64,000 bases of DNA from JAVVHH01 sp963848035 (GCA_963848035.1 CAWKCD010000001.1:3968001-4032000); one strand, 5' to 3'. Counted from the first letter of the stretch, positions 9,878-19,026 are shown. Notes: generated by a model not told the origin, from the letters alone. Numbers and translations: made by a program.

Positions 9878-10743
9878 CCGCTCGGCGGCGCAGCCACGGG
9901 GCGCGGAAGCTGTCCCGCTCGGTTTGGAGCTGGATCGCGTTGTCGCCGCTGCTGGCGGCGACGTTGCTGCCGTTTGCCGTCATGATCTCGACGGCGTTGA
10001 AGCCGCATGACGAGGTGATCGCCTTCCCGCCGCGCTGGCTGCCGCGGCGGATCGCCTGGGAGAACTTCGGCGAGATGTGGAGTGCTGTCGATTTCGGCAC
10101 TGGGCTCGCCAACAGCGTGCTGGTCAGTATCGGCGGCACGATGGTCACGCTGGTCGTGGCGTTGCCGGCCGCCTATGCGATCAGCCGGATGAGCTTCCGC
10201 GGCAAGGACGCTTACGGCCGGTTCCTGCTGGTCACCCAGATGCTGTCGCCGATCTTGCTGGTGCTCGGCCTGTTCCGCATGGCGGCCTCGATCCATCTGG
10301 GCGGGAACACGCTGGTCGACACGCGAAGCGCGGTCGTGGTGATCTATGCGGCGTTCCAACTGGCGTTCGCAGTTTGGATGCTGGCGTCTTATTTCGCCAC
10401 CATTCCGCCCGAGCTGGAGCAGGCGGCCTGGATCGACGGCGCCGGCCGTCTGCAATCGCTGCTGCTCGTGTTCGTGCCGCTGGCAGTGCCGGCCGTCGCG
10501 GTCACCGGGATCGTCACCTTCGTCGCCTGCTGGAACGAATTCCCAGTGGCGCTGACCATGCTGCGCGATCCGACGAACCTCACGTTGCCGCTGAAAGTCG
10601 TCAATCTTGTGGCCGGCCGGTACAGCGTCGAATGGAATCAGGTGATGGCGGCCACGTTGCTCGCGACCATACCGGTCGCCGTCGTGTTCGCGACCCTGCA
10701 ACGCTATCTGGTAAGCGGACTCACGCTCGGCGGCGTCAAGTAG
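9874..10743 (+). CDS. ABC transporter permease, MalG/UgpE-like
   Basis: Second permease of the carbohydrate-type importer, 289 aa, with six predicted helices. The EAA loop reads PPELEQAAWIDGA near residue 180, followed by the FVPLAVPAVAV helix. GTG start coupled to the upstream permease. Its last 40 bases overlap the 3' end of the amidohydrolase gene on the other strand, so the two transcripts have complementary ends. It is the last gene of the operon, without an ATPase. Confidence 0.92.
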   Translation: MTARRRSHGARKLSRSVWSWIALSPLLAATLLPFAVMISTALKPHDEVIAFPPRWLPRRIAWENFGEMWSAVDFGTGLANSVLVSIGGTMVTLVVALPAAYAISRMSFRGKDAYGRFLLVTQMLSPILLVLGLFRMAASIHLGGNTLVDTRSAVVVIYAAFQLAFAVWMLASYFATIPPELEQAAWIDGAGRLQSLLLVFVPLAVPAVAVTGIVTFVACWNEFPVALTMLRDPTNLTLPLKVVNLVAGRYSVEWNQVMAATLLATIPVAVVFATLQRYLVSGLTLGGVK

Positions 10744-11657
10744 TCCGGGCTGTCAATGCGATACAGCCGCGCCGCATTGCCGAACAGAACAGAAGCTTGC
10801 TCGGACAACGTGAGTTCGGCGATCGCTCGGCGGAAGAGTTGCAAGGTCGCTCCATATGGCAGCGTGTGGCGCGCGACCGGATAGTCGCTGCCCCACAGGC
10901 AGCGGTCGGGGCCGAACGCCTCGAGACATGGCCGGAGCACCGCACGGACCGCAGCGACACTTCCGTCGGCGGCGTATCGGGCGAAATTCGAGAGCTTCAG
11001 GTGAACGTTGGGCGCTCGACACATCCACTCCAACCCCTGCCGCCAGCGCGCGAGACCGGCCTCGTCACGGTCGATCGGCGACGCGCAGTGATCCACGACG
11101 ATCGCCAGGTCCGGATGCTTCTGTGCGAGCCCCACGACCGCCTCGGCTTGCCAAGGGAACAGCAGCAATTCGAGCAGCAGGCCACGCCCCGCCAGCAGGG
11201 CGACGCCCCGCTGCCACTCCATGCGCTCCATCGGAGGATGTTCGGACCAGCGCCGCGCCGGGTCCGGGTGCCAGCGCACCGTCTCACGCACGCCGGCCAC
11301 GCGCGCGTGCGTCTGGAGCCGTTCGAGCCGCTGCTGCGCGCCCGGCTCTGCCAGATCGGCGCGAGCGACGTAGCGCGCGGCGATCCCGTCACGTCGTTGC
11401 AGGCGATCGAACCAATCGATCTCCTCGAGCGGGTCGCGCGAGGCATCCCACAGCGCCTCGATGCAGATGGTCGCCGCGACATCCTGGCCGGCGCTATCGG
11501 CCTCGAAGTGCGCGGGCAGATAATCGTGCCTGAGATAAGCGAGGTCACCCAAGCCGCGCAGACCCGCGCCGGGCGCGAGCCACGGGTGCCGTCCCATCGC
11601 GAGGTCCCAGAAATGATGGTGCGAGTCGATGACCGGGCCGTCGTATTGCGCCGTCAC
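10704..11657 (-). CDS. Amidohydrolase family protein (Amidohydro_2, lactonase-like)
   Basis: Metal-dependent hydrolase, 317 aa, of the amidohydrolase-2 group that includes L-fucono-lactonase and 2-pyrone-4,6-dicarboxylate hydrolase. The metal motif DSHHHFWD stands at residues 11-18, LLLELLLFPWQ and VVDHCA mark strands of the barrel, and the conserved Asp is in LWGSDYPV near residue 265. It overlaps the upstream M20 peptidase gene by four bases. Next to a sugar importer, a sugar-lactone substrate is plausible but unproven. Confidence 0.87.
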   Translation of the reverse strand: MTAQYDGPVIDSHHHFWDLAMGRHPWLAPGAGLRGLGDLAYLRHDYLPAHFEADSAGQDVAATICIEALWDASRDPLEEIDWFDRLQRRDGIAARYVARADLAEPGAQQRLERLQTHARVAGVRETVRWHPDPARRWSEHPPMERMEWQRGVALLAGRGLLLELLLFPWQAEAVVGLAQKHPDLAIVVDHCASPIDRDEAGLARWRQGLEWMCRAPNVHLKLSNFARYAADGSVAAVRAVLRPCLEAFGPDRCLWGSDYPVARHTLPYGATLQLFRRAIAELTLSEQASVLFGNAARLYRIDSPDYLTPPSVSPLTR

Positions 11658-13021
11658 GCGCTGGCGGCCTCCTCGAGCAGAGCGGTCCAGGCGCGGATGC
11701 CGTCATCGAACGAAGTCAGCCGGAAGAACTCGTTCGGCGCGTGGATCTGCTCGTCGGCGATGGCATAGGAGAGCGTCACCGTCTCCAACCCCAGGCTCTG
11801 CTTGATCATCGGCGAGATCGGCAGCGTCCCGCCGATGCCGACGCGGACGGGCTTCTCGCCGTGCACGCGCTCGATCACGCGCTCGACCGCTGCGAGGAAA
11901 CGGTTATCCGCCGGGATCGCGTAAGCCGGCGTCCCGTCTCGGGCGCGCTCGATCTCGAGATCGGCGTAGGGCGGGCAGTGTGCGCGCAAATGCGCCTCGA
12001 CCGCGTCGGCGACATCGTCCGGCACCTGGCCTGGCCCAAGGCGGCAGGTAATTTTCGCGTGCGCTTGATGCGGGATCACTGTTTTGCCGCCAGGTCCGGT
12101 GTAGCCGCCCCACATGCCGTTCACTTCGAGGGTCGGCCGCAGCCAAAGGCTCTCCAGCAGTCGCACGCCGGGCTCGATGGCGCCGGGCCGCGCGCCGATC
12201 TCGGCGAAGAAGGCAGCCTCGTCGAAGCCGAGCGCGTCCATGCCGGCGACGTCGGCATTGCCCGGCGGCTGCAACCCGCGGTGGAAGCCCTCGACCGCCA
12301 CGCGGTTGCACTCGTCATGCAGCGTCCCGATCAGGCGCGCGAGCACGGTGGCGGCGTTGCCGACCGGACCGCCATAACGCCCGGAATGCAGGTCGCGCGA
12401 CGCCGTTCGAACGGTGATCTCCATGCCGAGATTACCGCGGCTGTTCACGTTGACGCTCGCCCGGCCCGGGCGCCACCGGCCGCCATCGGCCGAGATCAGC
12501 ACGTCGGCCTGGAGCAGATCGCGGTAGCGTTCGAAGATGACCGGCAGCGTCCGGCTGCCGATCTCCTCCTCGCCCTCGAGCAGGAACTTGACGTTCACCG
12601 GCAACGATCCGTGCGTCGCGAGCCACGCCTCGACCGCCGAGATCGCGATCCAGACCGGCGACTTATCGTCCGACGCGCCGCGCGCGAAAATGCGGCCATC
12701 GATGACGGTCGGCTCGAACGGCGGCGTATGCCACAGCTCCACCGGGTCGGGCGGCTGCACGTCGTAGTGGCCGTAGATCAGCAGGGTCGGCGCACCAGGC
12801 GCATCCAGCCACGAGCCGTACACGGCGGGATGCCCGCCGCCATCGAGGACCTGCACCTCCCGCAGACCGATACGGTCGAGCCGCGCGCGCAGGATCTCGG
12901 CGGCATCGGCGATCCCGGCGGCGTAGCTCGGGTCCGTCGAGACGCTCGGCGCGCGGATGAAGTCGAACAGCTCGCCGAGCAGGCGTGAGCGGTTTTGCTC
13001 GATCCATGTTGTGGTGGTCAT
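11654..13021 (-). CDS. M20-family dipeptidase/metallopeptidase
   Basis: Zinc-dependent peptidase of 455 aa. Metal and catalytic motifs are in order: YGHYDVQPP near residue 80, ARGASDDK near 112, LLEGEEEIGS near 145, SADGG, the dimerisation-domain SRDLHSGRYGG and the C-terminal GGTLPI and HAPNEF. I chose ATG at 13021 (TTTTWIEQNR follows); an in-frame start 13 codons upstream adds residues without conservation. It may act on dipeptides or acyl-amino acids. It shares an operon with the amidohydrolase (four-base overlap). Confidence 0.88.
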   Translation of the reverse strand: MTTTTWIEQNRSRLLGELFDFIRAPSVSTDPSYAAGIADAAEILRARLDRIGLREVQVLDGGGHPAVYGSWLDAPGAPTLLIYGHYDVQPPDPVELWHTPPFEPTVIDGRIFARGASDDKSPVWIAISAVEAWLATHGSLPVNVKFLLEGEEEIGSRTLPVIFERYRDLLQADVLISADGGRWRPGRASVNVNSRGNLGMEITVRTASRDLHSGRYGGPVGNAATVLARLIGTLHDECNRVAVEGFHRGLQPPGNADVAGMDALGFDEAAFFAEIGARPGAIEPGVRLLESLWLRPTLEVNGMWGGYTGPGGKTVIPHQAHAKITCRLGPGQVPDDVADAVEAHLRAHCPPYADLEIERARDGTPAYAIPADNRFLAAVERVIERVHGEKPVRVGIGGTLPISPMIKQSLGLETVTLSYAIADEQIHAPNEFFRLTSFDDGIRAWTALLEEAASA

Positions 13022-13109
13022 GAGGATGGGCGGCTCCACGATCGGCCGCGATCTAAGCACCGCGGCGGCGGACCTGGATAGGGAAGGGCGCGCCTGCTAA
13101 AGCCCGGCC

Positions 13110-14111
13110 ATGGCACAGCTCCGGATCGGTATACTCGGCGCCGGACATTTCGGCCGCTTCCACGCATTGAAGGTCGCTGCGAGCCGGCGCGCCATGCTCG
13201 CCGGGCTCTACGACCCGCAACCGACCCGGGCGGAGACGGTTGGGCGCGAGGCGGGCGGCGCGCCGGCGCTCGGACTTGATGCCCTGATCGAGGCGAGCGA
13301 CGCCGTCATCATCGCCGCCCCGGCCGAGACGCATTACGATCTCGCCGCGAAGGCGCTCGGCGCAGGACGCCACGTGCTGATCGAAAAACCGATCGCCGCG
13401 ACCCTCGACGAAGCCGACCGGCTGGCGGCGCTCGCGCGCGAGCGGGGCAGGGTGCTCCAGGTTGGCCATCTACTGCGCTACTCCGCCGAGCACCGCGCCA
13501 TCTCCAGCCGGATCACGCGGCCGCTCTACATCGACGCGACGCGGATCGCGCCCTACAAACCGCGCGGCACAGACGTTTCGGTCATCCTCGACCTGATGAT
13601 CCACGATCTCGACCTGGTGCTGGCGCTGGTGCACAGCCCGATCCGGAGCGTCGATGCGCTGGGCGCCGCGGTCTCGAGCAGCAGCGAGGACATCGCCAAC
13701 GCCCGCGTCCGCTTCGAGAATGGCTGCGTCGCCACCATCACCGCCAGCCGGATCTCGCTCAAGACCGAGCGGCGGATGCGGATGTTCTCCGAGGAGGGCT
13801 ATCTCTCGGTCGATTTCGTCGCGCGCAAGCTGGTGATGATCGGGCGCGAGCGCGGCCTGCCCTTGCCCGGCACCGGCGGTTTCCGCCGCGAGGAGACGGG
13901 CTGGGCCAACCATGACAGCATGGAGGCCGAGCATGCCGCCTTCGTGGCTTCGTGCCTGGATGGCGCGCCGGTGCTGGTCGATGCGCTGGCCGGGCGCCGG
14001 GCGCTCGAGGCCGCCATCGCGGTGACCGACAGCATCGCCGAGTCACGCCGCCTGGCGATGGCCTCCGGCTTGATCAAGCACCTCGAGCACAGCGCGAGCA
14101 GCGGCGTCTGA
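13110..14111 (+). CDS. Gfo/Idh/MocA family oxidoreductase, possibly GnnA-like
   Basis: NAD(P)-dependent sugar dehydrogenase, 333 aa. Rossmann motif GILGAGHFGRFHA at residues 7-19, the conserved EKPIAATLDEAD near 92, and a C-terminal substrate domain with the conserved Asp and His in LDLMIHDLDL. Relatives in alphaproteobacteria often lie beside lpxB, and some are GnnA (UDP-GlcNAc 3-dehydrogenase) that prepares diaminosugar lipid A. Here the gene is tail-to-tail with lpxB and overlaps it by 69 bases rather than preceding it. No GnnB-type aminotransferase is nearby, so the lipid A role is inference. Confidence 0.85.
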   Translation: MAQLRIGILGAGHFGRFHALKVAASRRAMLAGLYDPQPTRAETVGREAGGAPALGLDALIEASDAVIIAAPAETHYDLAAKALGAGRHVLIEKPIAATLDEADRLAALARERGRVLQVGHLLRYSAEHRAISSRITRPLYIDATRIAPYKPRGTDVSVILDLMIHDLDLVLALVHSPIRSVDALGAAVSSSSEDIANARVRFENGCVATITASRISLKTERRMRMFSEEGYLSVDFVARKLVMIGRERGLPLPGTGGFRREETGWANHDSMEAEHAAFVASCLDGAPVLVDALAGRRALEAAIAVTDSIAESRRLAMASGLIKHLEHSASSGV

Positions 14112-15206
14112 GGGCAGGCCTGAGGGCGGCAGCAACGACGCCATGATGTCGTGAAATGCGGTCCGTTGCGCCTGGGCCGCCGCGCCGTCGGCCAGCAATT
14201 CCAGCACGATCGCCTCGAGCCGGTCCGGCCGGCAATCTTCCTGCAACAACTCCGGCACCACCTCGCGCCCGGCGAGCAGGTTCACCATGGCCACGTGCGG
14301 GATCCGGATCGCGCGCCGGGCGATGGCGGCGCTGACCGGGTTCACCCGGTAAGTCACCGCCATCGGCACGCCAGCGAGCGCGAGTTCGAGCGTTGATGTC
14401 CCCGATTTGGTGAGCGCGACGCTCGCTGCGGCGTAGGCGTCGTGCTTGTCGGCGAGCTCGGTGACGACGATCGGCTGCACCGCCCACGATGCCGCCGCCT
14501 GGCGCACCGTGTCGGCCACCACGGACGCCACCGGCAGCACCGGCCGCAGGTTTGGCGCCGACCGCGCCAGCCGGGCCAGGGTCTCCGCGAACACCGGCAG
14601 CAGGCGCTTGACCTCCGACTTTCGGCTGCCGGGCATCAGCACCAGCACCCGCTCGCTGCCAAGTCCATACCGGGCCCGGAACCGCGCGGCGTTGCCCGAC
14701 CCGGCACCCAACTCCAGGACCGGATGACCCACGAATTCCCCCTCGATCCCGCGCGCCGCGAACCAGGCCGGCTCGAACGGCAGCAAGCACAGCAGCTTGT
14801 CCCACAACCCCGGATATTGCCGGACCCGGTCCTCGCGCCAGGCCCAGACCTGGGGCGCTACGTAGTGCACGCGGCTGATCCCCATCGCCTTGGCTTTCTT
14901 GAGGACATGCTTGTTGTAGCCGGGCGCGTCGATCGTCACGAGCACATCGGGCCGCCGGGTTTCGAGGTCGGCCAAAGTTTGACGGAAGCGCCGGTTGATG
15001 GTGCGAATGCGAGGCAGCACCTCGACCAAGCCCATCACGGCGAGGTCGGACATCGGATGCAGGCTCTCGAAACCCTGCTCGGCCATTCGCGGGCCGCCGA
15101 CGCCGGCGAAGCCGATATCCGGACGTTGCCGCCGCAGCGCCAGCATCAGCCGGGCGCCGAGCACGTCGCCGCTGGACTCCCCCGCGAGGAGATAGATCAG
15201 GGTCAT
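14043..15206 (-). CDS. lpxB: Lipid-A-disaccharide synthase
   Basis: Peripheral membrane glycosyltransferase (GT19) that joins UDP-2,3-diacylglucosamine and lipid X into the lipid A disaccharide. 387 aa from ATG at 15206. It begins with LIYLLAGESSGD and continues with GVGGPRMA, DAPGYNKHVLKKAK, YVAPQVWAWRE, FVGHPV, LMPGSRKSEV and KSGTSTLELAL, all signature LpxB segments. A further upstream start is open but adds non-conserved sequence. The rest of the usual lpxD-fabZ-lpxA operon is not in the window. The 3' end overlaps the Gfo/Idh gene. Confidence 0.96.
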   Translation of the reverse strand: MTLIYLLAGESSGDVLGARLMLALRRQRPDIGFAGVGGPRMAEQGFESLHPMSDLAVMGLVEVLPRIRTINRRFRQTLADLETRRPDVLVTIDAPGYNKHVLKKAKAMGISRVHYVAPQVWAWREDRVRQYPGLWDKLLCLLPFEPAWFAARGIEGEFVGHPVLELGAGSGNAARFRARYGLGSERVLVLMPGSRKSEVKRLLPVFAETLARLARSAPNLRPVLPVASVVADTVRQAAASWAVQPIVVTELADKHDAYAAASVALTKSGTSTLELALAGVPMAVTYRVNPVSAAIARRAIRIPHVAMVNLLAGREVVPELLQEDCRPDRLEAIVLELLADGAAAQAQRTAFHDIMASLLPPSGLPSDAAARAVLEVLDQAGGHRQAA

Positions 15207-15277
15207 CGGTTGCAGCCCACCATGGCGGCCTGCATAGGCTGGTTGCGGACAGAGTGGAACCGAGGGAGCGTCGAGGC

Positions 15278-15562
15278 ATGGACGAGTTGCTGCATGTGAC
15301 GACCGGGGTGCGATGGGCCGAGGCCGGCGCGTCGGGCCGGGTGCGCTGCCCACCCGGCGGGTTCATCCATCTCTGCACGCCGGACCAGCTCGATTTCGTC
15401 CTCCAGCGTCATTTCACGGGACAGAAAGGCTTGCTGCTGCTGACGCTCGATCCGGCCGGCCTCGATGTCCGCTGGGAGGTCAGCGAGCCAGGCATGGCGC
15501 CGTTCCCGCACCTTTACGCGGACCTCCTGACCGAGTCCGTCATCGGCACGCGTGTGCTCTAA
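15278..15562 (+). CDS. DUF952 domain-containing protein
   Basis: Small protein of 94 aa of the DUF952 family. It shows the family's features: an opening that reads LLHVTT, then GFIHLCTPDQL near residue 33, GLLLLTLDP near 53, and FPHLYADL near 76. DUF952 has been likened to ADP-ribosyltransferase-like folds, but no activity is known to me. Start at ATG 15278 after GTCGAGG; the stop TAA overlaps the ATG of the glycosyltransferase (TAATG), so the two are translationally coupled. Confidence 0.88.
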   Translation: MDELLHVTTGVRWAEAGASGRVRCPPGGFIHLCTPDQLDFVLQRHFTGQKGLLLLTLDPAGLDVRWEVSEPGMAPFPHLYADLLTESVIGTRVL

Positions 15563-16506
15563 TGCGCGTCGTCGGCGTCTCGCGGGTGCTCGACGAGGCC
15601 GACGTGATCGAGCCGTTCATCCGCCACCACGCCGCCCTGCTCGATCGTCACATCGTGCTCGACAACGGCAGCAGTGACTCGACACTGGAGATCCTGCGGC
15701 ATCTGCACGGCGAAGGTGTTGCGCTCGAGGTGTATCAGACGCAGTCGCCCGTTTTCCTGGAGCAGTCCTACAACACCGGGCTGTATCGCCTGGCGGTGGA
15801 AGCCGGCGCCGATTGGGTCGTCTTCCTGGATGCCGACGAACTGCTCACGGTCCGCGACGCCGCGCGGCCGCACGACGTGCTCTCGCTGGTACCGGACGGG
15901 GTGGACTGCGTGCGTTTGTTTGCCTACCGCTACGAATGCCCTGCGTTGCCGGCGGGTGAGCATCCGTTCACCGCACTCCGCCGCCGGGCGGCGACACCCG
16001 ACATGCCCAAGATCGCCATCCGGCGCCTCGACCCGGCGCGCGTGAGCGTCTACGCCGGCAACCATCTCGCCTTCATCGACGGCGTCGAAGACGTCGGACT
16101 GCAACAGGAGCGCCTGTTCATCGCGCACACGCCGGAACGTCATCCGCTGCAGATCGCGAGAAAAACCCTCCTGGCGAGGTTGAAACCCATCGCTTCGGGC
16201 GAAGCCGTCGCCGCCCACGTCGCGACCCACCGAAACGCCGCGTTCGATGCGATGAAAACCGCCCCCCGGGCGTGGCTGGAGAAGGTGGTCCAGAGGGAGG
16301 AACCGGGCCTGATTGACGAGCCCGTCCCCTACCTCGGCGGTGAGTTGCATTTCACCAACGAGCCGGACGAACTGGCGCGGCTGCTCAGCCTCCTCGCTGT
16401 GCAGACCGAGCAACTGGCCCGGTCCCACGGCGCGATCCTCGATGCCAAGCGGCTGATCAAACGCGACCTTCTGAGACGAGGCGCCGAAATACGCCGGCTT
16501 TTCTAA
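15562..16506 (+). CDS. Glycosyltransferase family 2-like protein (Glyco_tranf_2_4)
   Basis: Cytoplasmic or membrane-associated glycosyltransferase, 314 aa. The opening segment (GVSRVLDEADVIEPFIRHH) and the following HIVLDNGSSDSTLEIL are typical of Glyco_tranf_2_4, and VVFLDADELL near residue 90 gives the DxD metal motif. The C-terminal part is helical and basic. No transmembrane helix is evident. Start overlaps the DUF952 stop. The acceptor is unknown; nearby lpxB makes a cell-envelope glycan plausible. Confidence 0.82.
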   Translation: MRVVGVSRVLDEADVIEPFIRHHAALLDRHIVLDNGSSDSTLEILRHLHGEGVALEVYQTQSPVFLEQSYNTGLYRLAVEAGADWVVFLDADELLTVRDAARPHDVLSLVPDGVDCVRLFAYRYECPALPAGEHPFTALRRRAATPDMPKIAIRRLDPARVSVYAGNHLAFIDGVEDVGLQQERLFIAHTPERHPLQIARKTLLARLKPIASGEAVAAHVATHRNAAFDAMKTAPRAWLEKVVQREEPGLIDEPVPYLGGELHFTNEPDELARLLSLLAVQTEQLARSHGAILDAKRLIKRDLLRRGAEIRRLF

Positions 16507-16510
16507 GCCG

Positions 16511-16867
16511 TCAGGGCTTCGGCGTCTCCGACGGCGGCGTATCGCCCTCTCGCAGTTCTTCTCGCGTCATCGGAGTCTCTCGCCACTCTCCCTGGTCCGC
16601 CATCCCGCGCGCGCCGGGGAATTCGCCGAGATTTTCCTGGATCGAGGCCTCCTCGACCACGACGCCGGGAATGCGCTCGTTCAGCGTCATCGGGTTTGCT
16701 TCGAGGCCGGTCGCCCCGGCGGCCTGCATGCGCGCGAGTTCGTCGGCGCGTTCGAGGAATTCGTCCATCCGCCCCTCCGGGCTGCCGTCGGCACGCCAGA
16801 GTTCTTCTGCAAGGTTTTTGACGTGCGCGAGGAACTGGGGAGAGGGATCGAGCGGATTGTCGGACAT
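16511..16867 (-). CDS. DUF2934-like small hypothetical protein
   Basis: 118 aa, acidic and hydrophilic, with no signal peptide or membrane helix. Residues 17-45 (HVKNLAEELWRADGSPEGR, then an acidic helix) resemble the DUF2934 pattern of an EELW-type helix followed by G-x-PEG. The tail is rich in Pro, Glu and Thr. Its stop lies four bases from the stop of the convergent glycosyltransferase. Function unknown. Confidence 0.65.
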   Translation of the reverse strand: MSDNPLDPSPQFLAHVKNLAEELWRADGSPEGRMDEFLERADELARMQAAGATGLEANPMTLNERIPGVVVEEASIQENLGEFPGARGMADQGEWRETPMTREELREGDTPPSETPKP

Positions 16868-16921
16868 GCAAACCTCGGGAGGTGATGCACCCTAAACCCG
16901 CCATGCCCTGTGGAGTTCGAT

Positions 16922-17599
16922 CTATCCGCCGTTGCCGGGCAGATCGATCCAGGAGAGGTGGCCGCCCTTGCCGGCACCGGTGTCCAGGAAGATGGCCTTG
17001 CCGCCCGACGCGCCGCTGCGGACGTAGGGGCGTCCATCGGTGCTGCGCTGGTCGTGACCGCAATAGACGGTCACCCCGGCCGGTATCCGATCAACCCAGC
17101 GCAGGACGCGCTCGGGATAGCCGTCGGGCTGCGTTCGCCCGGTGGTTTCGCCAAACAGGGCCCGGGACAGCAGCGGATCGACGCGACCGAGCGGCGGCGG
17201 AGGCGGGGTGGACAGCATCGCGGGATGGAAACCGCCGTGCACGAAAGCGCTGCCGGGCCGGATCATCCACGCGGGCGCGCGATTGATCTCGAGCAGCGCC
17301 CGCTTCCGCAACTCGTCGTCGAGCTGGGCGAGGGTGGCCTCGAGTGCGGCGTCGGCGCGGACGGCGAAGCCGGCCAGGGCGCGGCCGAGCTTACGGTCGT
17401 GGTTGCCGAGAATGAAGAGGCCGCGGCCGGCGTCCAACAGCCCGAACATGGTCCGCAGCACGCCCGCGCTGTCGGGTCCATGGTCCGAGAGGTCGCCGAG
17501 CTGAATGATGAACCGGTCGGTGTTGACGGCAGCCTGGAAGGCCCGGAGGTCGCCATGCACATCGCCGACGATGCGGAGGGCGGCCCCTTCTGGGATCAA
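16922..17599 (-). CDS. Metallophosphoesterase (serine/threonine-phosphatase or Ap4A hydrolase-like)
   Basis: 225 aa, calcineurin-like phosphoesterase. Metal motifs are in order: GDVHGD near residue 12, GDLSDHGPDS near 36, GNHDRK near 65, VHGGFHP near 117 and a late CGHDQ near 175. This set matches the bacterial PPP-type phosphatases and bis(5'-nucleosyl)-tetraphosphatases. The start is a TTG overlapping the photolyase stop (TTGA), as no ATG or GTG fits between them. It is the last gene of a minus-strand run with the photolyase, pdeM and helicase. Confidence 0.85.
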   Translation of the reverse strand: MIPEGAALRIVGDVHGDLRAFQAAVNTDRFIIQLGDLSDHGPDSAGVLRTMFGLLDAGRGLFILGNHDRKLGRALAGFAVRADAALEATLAQLDDELRKRALLEINRAPAWMIRPGSAFVHGGFHPAMLSTPPPPPLGRVDPLLSRALFGETTGRTQPDGYPERVLRWVDRIPAGVTVYCGHDQRSTDGRPYVRSGASGGKAIFLDTGAGKGGHLSWIDLPGNGG

Positions 17600-19026
17600 G
17601 CGGCCGCTCCCCGCACGGTCTCGCGATAGGCGTCCAGCGCTCGCTGTCTTGTAGCGGCGAGGTCGACGAGAGGCGCAGGGTAGGTCGTCCCGAGTTCGAC
17701 GCCCGCGCTTCGCAGAACGGCGGGCGGCGCGGTCCAGGGCGACTGCAGGTATTGGTCCGGCAGTTTCGCGATCTCGGGCACGAAGCGGCGGACGTAGTCG
17801 CCGGCCTGGTCCCAGCGCTCGCCTTGGCTCACCGGGTTGAACACGCGGAAGAAAGGCTGGCTGTCGATGCCGCAGCCAGCGATCCATTGCCAGCTCGCGG
17901 CATTGCTGGCGAGGTCGGCATCGACCAGCGTGTCCCAGAACCATCGCTCGCCTTCGCGCCAGTCCATCAGGAGCTGCTTGACCAGGAACGAGGCCGTGAT
18001 CATGCGAACGCGGTTGTGCATCCAGCCGAGCTGCCAAAGCTGGCGCATCCCGGCGTCGACGATCGGGATCCCGGTCTGGCCACGCTGCCAGGCCAGCAGC
18101 TCCCGCTGCTGATGCCGGAATGGCAGCTTGCCGAAAGCCGGCCGCAACGGCTGCTCCGGCAAGTGCGGATGGTGCCATAGCAGATAGGCGGCGAATTCCC
18201 GCCACAGGATCTCGTTGAGATAGGTGTCGAGACCGTCGCCCGGGGGCAGCGCGCGGGCGCTGTGCCAGACCTGGCGAGCCGACAGCTCGCCCCAATGCAG
18301 ATGCGGCGACAGGCGGCTGGTGCCATCTTCGCCAGGCAGGTTGCGCCCGGTCTGGTAGCGGACGACCGCGTTGTCGAGGAACTCGCCCAGCCGGGTTTGC
18401 GCATGCGCCTCGCCAGGCGTCCATGTCTCGCGCAAGCCGCCGGCCCAGTCCGGATGCCGAGGCAGCAGCGCCCAGTCTTCCAGACGATCCGACCTCGGCG
18501 GCTTGAAGCCGGCGATCTTGTCCGGCGCCGGCAGCGGCGCCCCCACCCCGCCGCGGGCGCGGCAGGCTTTGGCGAACGGGGTGTAGACGCCATACACACC
18601 GCCGGTTTTGGTCCGTATCTCGTCGAGATCGAACAGTGTCGTGGTCCGATGCAGGCGAAAGCGGTCGCCCAGTTGCTTGGCGAGCGCCAGCTCGGTCTTG
18701 CGGGCCCAGGGCTCGTGCGCGCGGCCGGCATGCAGTTCCTGAGCGCCGGTCTCCGTCATCAGCGCCGGCAGGAGGCTCGCGGCCGAGCCGCGGGCGAGCA
18801 TGAGCGAGGCGCCGCGACGATGCAGGTCAGCGCTGAGCGATTGCAGGCTGTTGTGCAGCCACCAGCGGGCCGCACCACCCAGCGCATGAACGCCTGCGGC
18901 CTCGTCATCGAGCACGTAAATCGGCAGCACCGGCCGCCCGTCCGCGAGGGCCGCCATCAGTGGCGCGTGATCGGAGATCCGCAGATCCCCACGGAACCAG
19001 ACGATGGCAGGAGGCTGTTTGGTCAT
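17596..19026 (-). CDS. phrB: Deoxyribodipyrimidine photolyase, class I CPD type
   Basis: Light-driven DNA repair enzyme, 476 aa, that splits cyclobutane pyrimidine dimers with FAD. The N-terminal antenna domain begins VWFRGDLRISDHAPL. The FAD domain has EILWREFAAYLLWHHP, GIPIVDAGMRQLW, GWMHNRVRM, ASNAASWQWIAGCGIDSQPF and the end motif FNPVSQGERWD. I chose ATG at 19026 rather than TTG at 19035. It lies 73 bases downstream of pdeM on the same strand and overlaps the following phosphatase gene, placing a photolyase in an operon with the Lhr-type helicase. Confidence 0.95.
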   Translation of the reverse strand: MTKQPPAIVWFRGDLRISDHAPLMAALADGRPVLPIYVLDDEAAGVHALGGAARWWLHNSLQSLSADLHRRGASLMLARGSAASLLPALMTETGAQELHAGRAHEPWARKTELALAKQLGDRFRLHRTTTLFDLDEIRTKTGGVYGVYTPFAKACRARGGVGAPLPAPDKIAGFKPPRSDRLEDWALLPRHPDWAGGLRETWTPGEAHAQTRLGEFLDNAVVRYQTGRNLPGEDGTSRLSPHLHWGELSARQVWHSARALPPGDGLDTYLNEILWREFAAYLLWHHPHLPEQPLRPAFGKLPFRHQQRELLAWQRGQTGIPIVDAGMRQLWQLGWMHNRVRMITASFLVKQLLMDWREGERWFWDTLVDADLASNAASWQWIAGCGIDSQPFFRVFNPVSQGERWDQAGDYVRRFVPEIAKLPDQYLQSPWTAPPAVLRSAGVELGTTYPAPLVDLAATRQRALDAYRETVRGAAA

